This document shows positions 6,414 to 7,200 of a stretch of 7,200 nt of DNA, one piece after another (positions within the stretch are counted from its first letter, which is position 1; every line of letters begins with the position of its first letter). Made by a program: the position numbers and the translations under genes. The notes beneath the pieces are model-generated. The model had not been told where the DNA came from, made no database searches, and worked only from the letters and a program-made list of their open reading frames with translations. Source of the stretch: a bacterium. Its GTDB lineage: Bacteria; Oederibacteriota; Muellerivitia; Muellerivitales; Muellerivitaceae. The stretch lies in assembly GCA_025980505.1 (NCBI GenBank), contig JAICXI010000087.1:1-7200 (forward strand), in the 5' to 3' direction.

Positions 6414-7200
6414 TCACAGGTTGCGGAATCCGACTCCGTGCTCGCGGCGTTTCTTCACAATGCGCTTGTAATCCTCTTCCAGGTTCAATTCCTTCAGTTT
6501 CCAAATCAGTGTATTGCGGTGGAGGCCCAAAGTGGCGGCCGTGCGCGTCTGGTTGCCCCGGGTCCGTTCCAGCACTTTCCGGATGTATTGGCGCTCGAAC
6601 TGCCGACGCACCCGTTTCAAGGAAAGCTTGGCCTCTTCCTTGGTTTTGGCCAGGTCAATTTGCTTGACCAGGATGTCCAACGGGATGTCCTCGATGGTCA
6701 GGATTTCCTTGCCGGCGAAAAGGGCCATCATTTCCACGCTGTTTTCCAGCTCGCGCAAATTTCCCGGCCAACCATATTGGGTCAAAAACTGCACGGCGTC
6801 CTTTTGGATGCTTTTGACCGGGACCTTGGCCTTTTGGTTTGCGATTTTCAGGAAATAATCCAGCAGCTCGGCGATGTCCTCCCGCCTTTCCCTCAAGGGG
6901 GGAAGGACCAGCGAAAAGGCGCTCAGGAACTGGTAGAAGTCCTTCCGGAACATCCCCTTCTCCACCCCGCCGGCCAGGTCCGCATCGGCCGAGGCGATGA
7001 CCCGGACGTCCAGCGGAACCAGTATTTGGCTCCCCAGGCGGGACATTTTCTTTTCCGTGAAAATGCGCAGGAGTTTGTCCTGGATTTCCAGGGGCAGGCG
7101 GTCCACTTGGTCCAGGAAGAGCGTCCCTTTATCCGCGAACTCCAATTTTCCGATTTGAGGCGACTTGTTTTTCGCCTCCTCCCCTTCCTCCCCGAACAAT
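6414..7200 (-). CDS. NtrC-family regulator, degenerate AAA+ domain and Fis-type HTH (5' end outside window)
   Basis: About 261 C-terminal residues are visible; the gene begins beyond the right edge, so Walker A and any receiver domain are unseen. I count the codon at 7199-7197 as residue 1. The AAA+ part is recognisable from LFG, GTLFLDQ (25-31), DVRVIAS (64-70), LPPLRER (99-105) and GWPGNLRELEN (143-153, the sensor II region). The Fis-type HTH is at 201-237 (GNQTRTAATLGLHRNTLIWK), followed by a basic tail of about 24 residues. Several key residues differ from the family. The GAFTGA loop is absent, Walker B Glu is Gln (Q31), sensor I Asn is Asp (D72), and the second arginine-finger position is Phe (F91, where PspF has R168). 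Family members normally remodel sigma-54 RNA polymerase using ATP; this one probably cannot in the usual way. It is likely a DNA-binding regulator acting with the kinase encoded next. Confidence 0.93.
   Translation of the reverse strand, partial: LFGEEGEEAKNKSPQIGKLEFADKGTLFLDQVDRLPLEIQDKLLRIFTEKKMSRLGSQILVPLDVRVIASADADLAGGVEKGMFRKDFYQFLSAFSLVLPPLRERREDIAELLDYFLKIANQKAKVPVKSIQKDAVQFLTQYGWPGNLRELENSVEMMALFAGKEILTIEDIPLDILVKQIDLAKTKEEAKLSLKRVRRQFERQYIRKVLERTRGNQTRTAATLGLHRNTLIWKLKELNLEEDYKRIVKKRREHGVGFRNL

Overview
The window comes from a GC-rich bacterium that uses strong Shine-Dalgarno (SD) sites of the AGGAGGT type and often starts genes with TTG. At least three of the five visible starts are TTG. 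All convincing genes lie on the minus strand. The mix of a soluble histidine kinase, an NtrC-type regulator, an HU protein and large GT-C-like membrane proteins with a helical-repeat tail fits a Gram-negative, probably uncultured lineage. The sequence alone does not let me name a phylum.

In the direction of transcription (right to left), the right-hand part, about 7200 to 4515, is a signalling cluster. It holds the 3' part of an NtrC-family regulator (AAA+ plus Fis-type helix-turn-helix), a soluble GAF-like histidine kinase, and a short receiver-HTH response regulator without an AAA+ domain. The kinase carries every catalytic motif. Both regulators depart from canon. The NtrC-like protein lacks the GAFTGA loop, has Gln instead of the Walker B Glu, and has altered sensor I and arginine-finger positions. 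The short regulator lacks the conserved receiver lysine. The inference is a phosphorylation-driven switch that does not work as an ordinary sigma-54 activator.

The middle part, about 4417 to 4021, is a self-contained HU-family DNA-binding protein gene. It has a clear sigma-70-type promoter, a textbook SD, a TTG start and a perfect 12-bp-stem intrinsic terminator.

The left part, 3985 to 1, holds two tandem, translationally coupled (ATGA overlap) paralogous polytopic membrane proteins that resemble GT-C/ArnT-PMT-type glycosyltransferases. The first is complete and ends in a soluble domain and TPR-like repeats. The second runs off the window and was recovered from an open minus-strand frame that has no stop inside the window. 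The two probably act on a lipid-linked sugar or cell-surface glycan, but no substrate can be read from the sequence.

I saw no tRNA, rRNA, CRISPR array, insertion sequence or attachment site.
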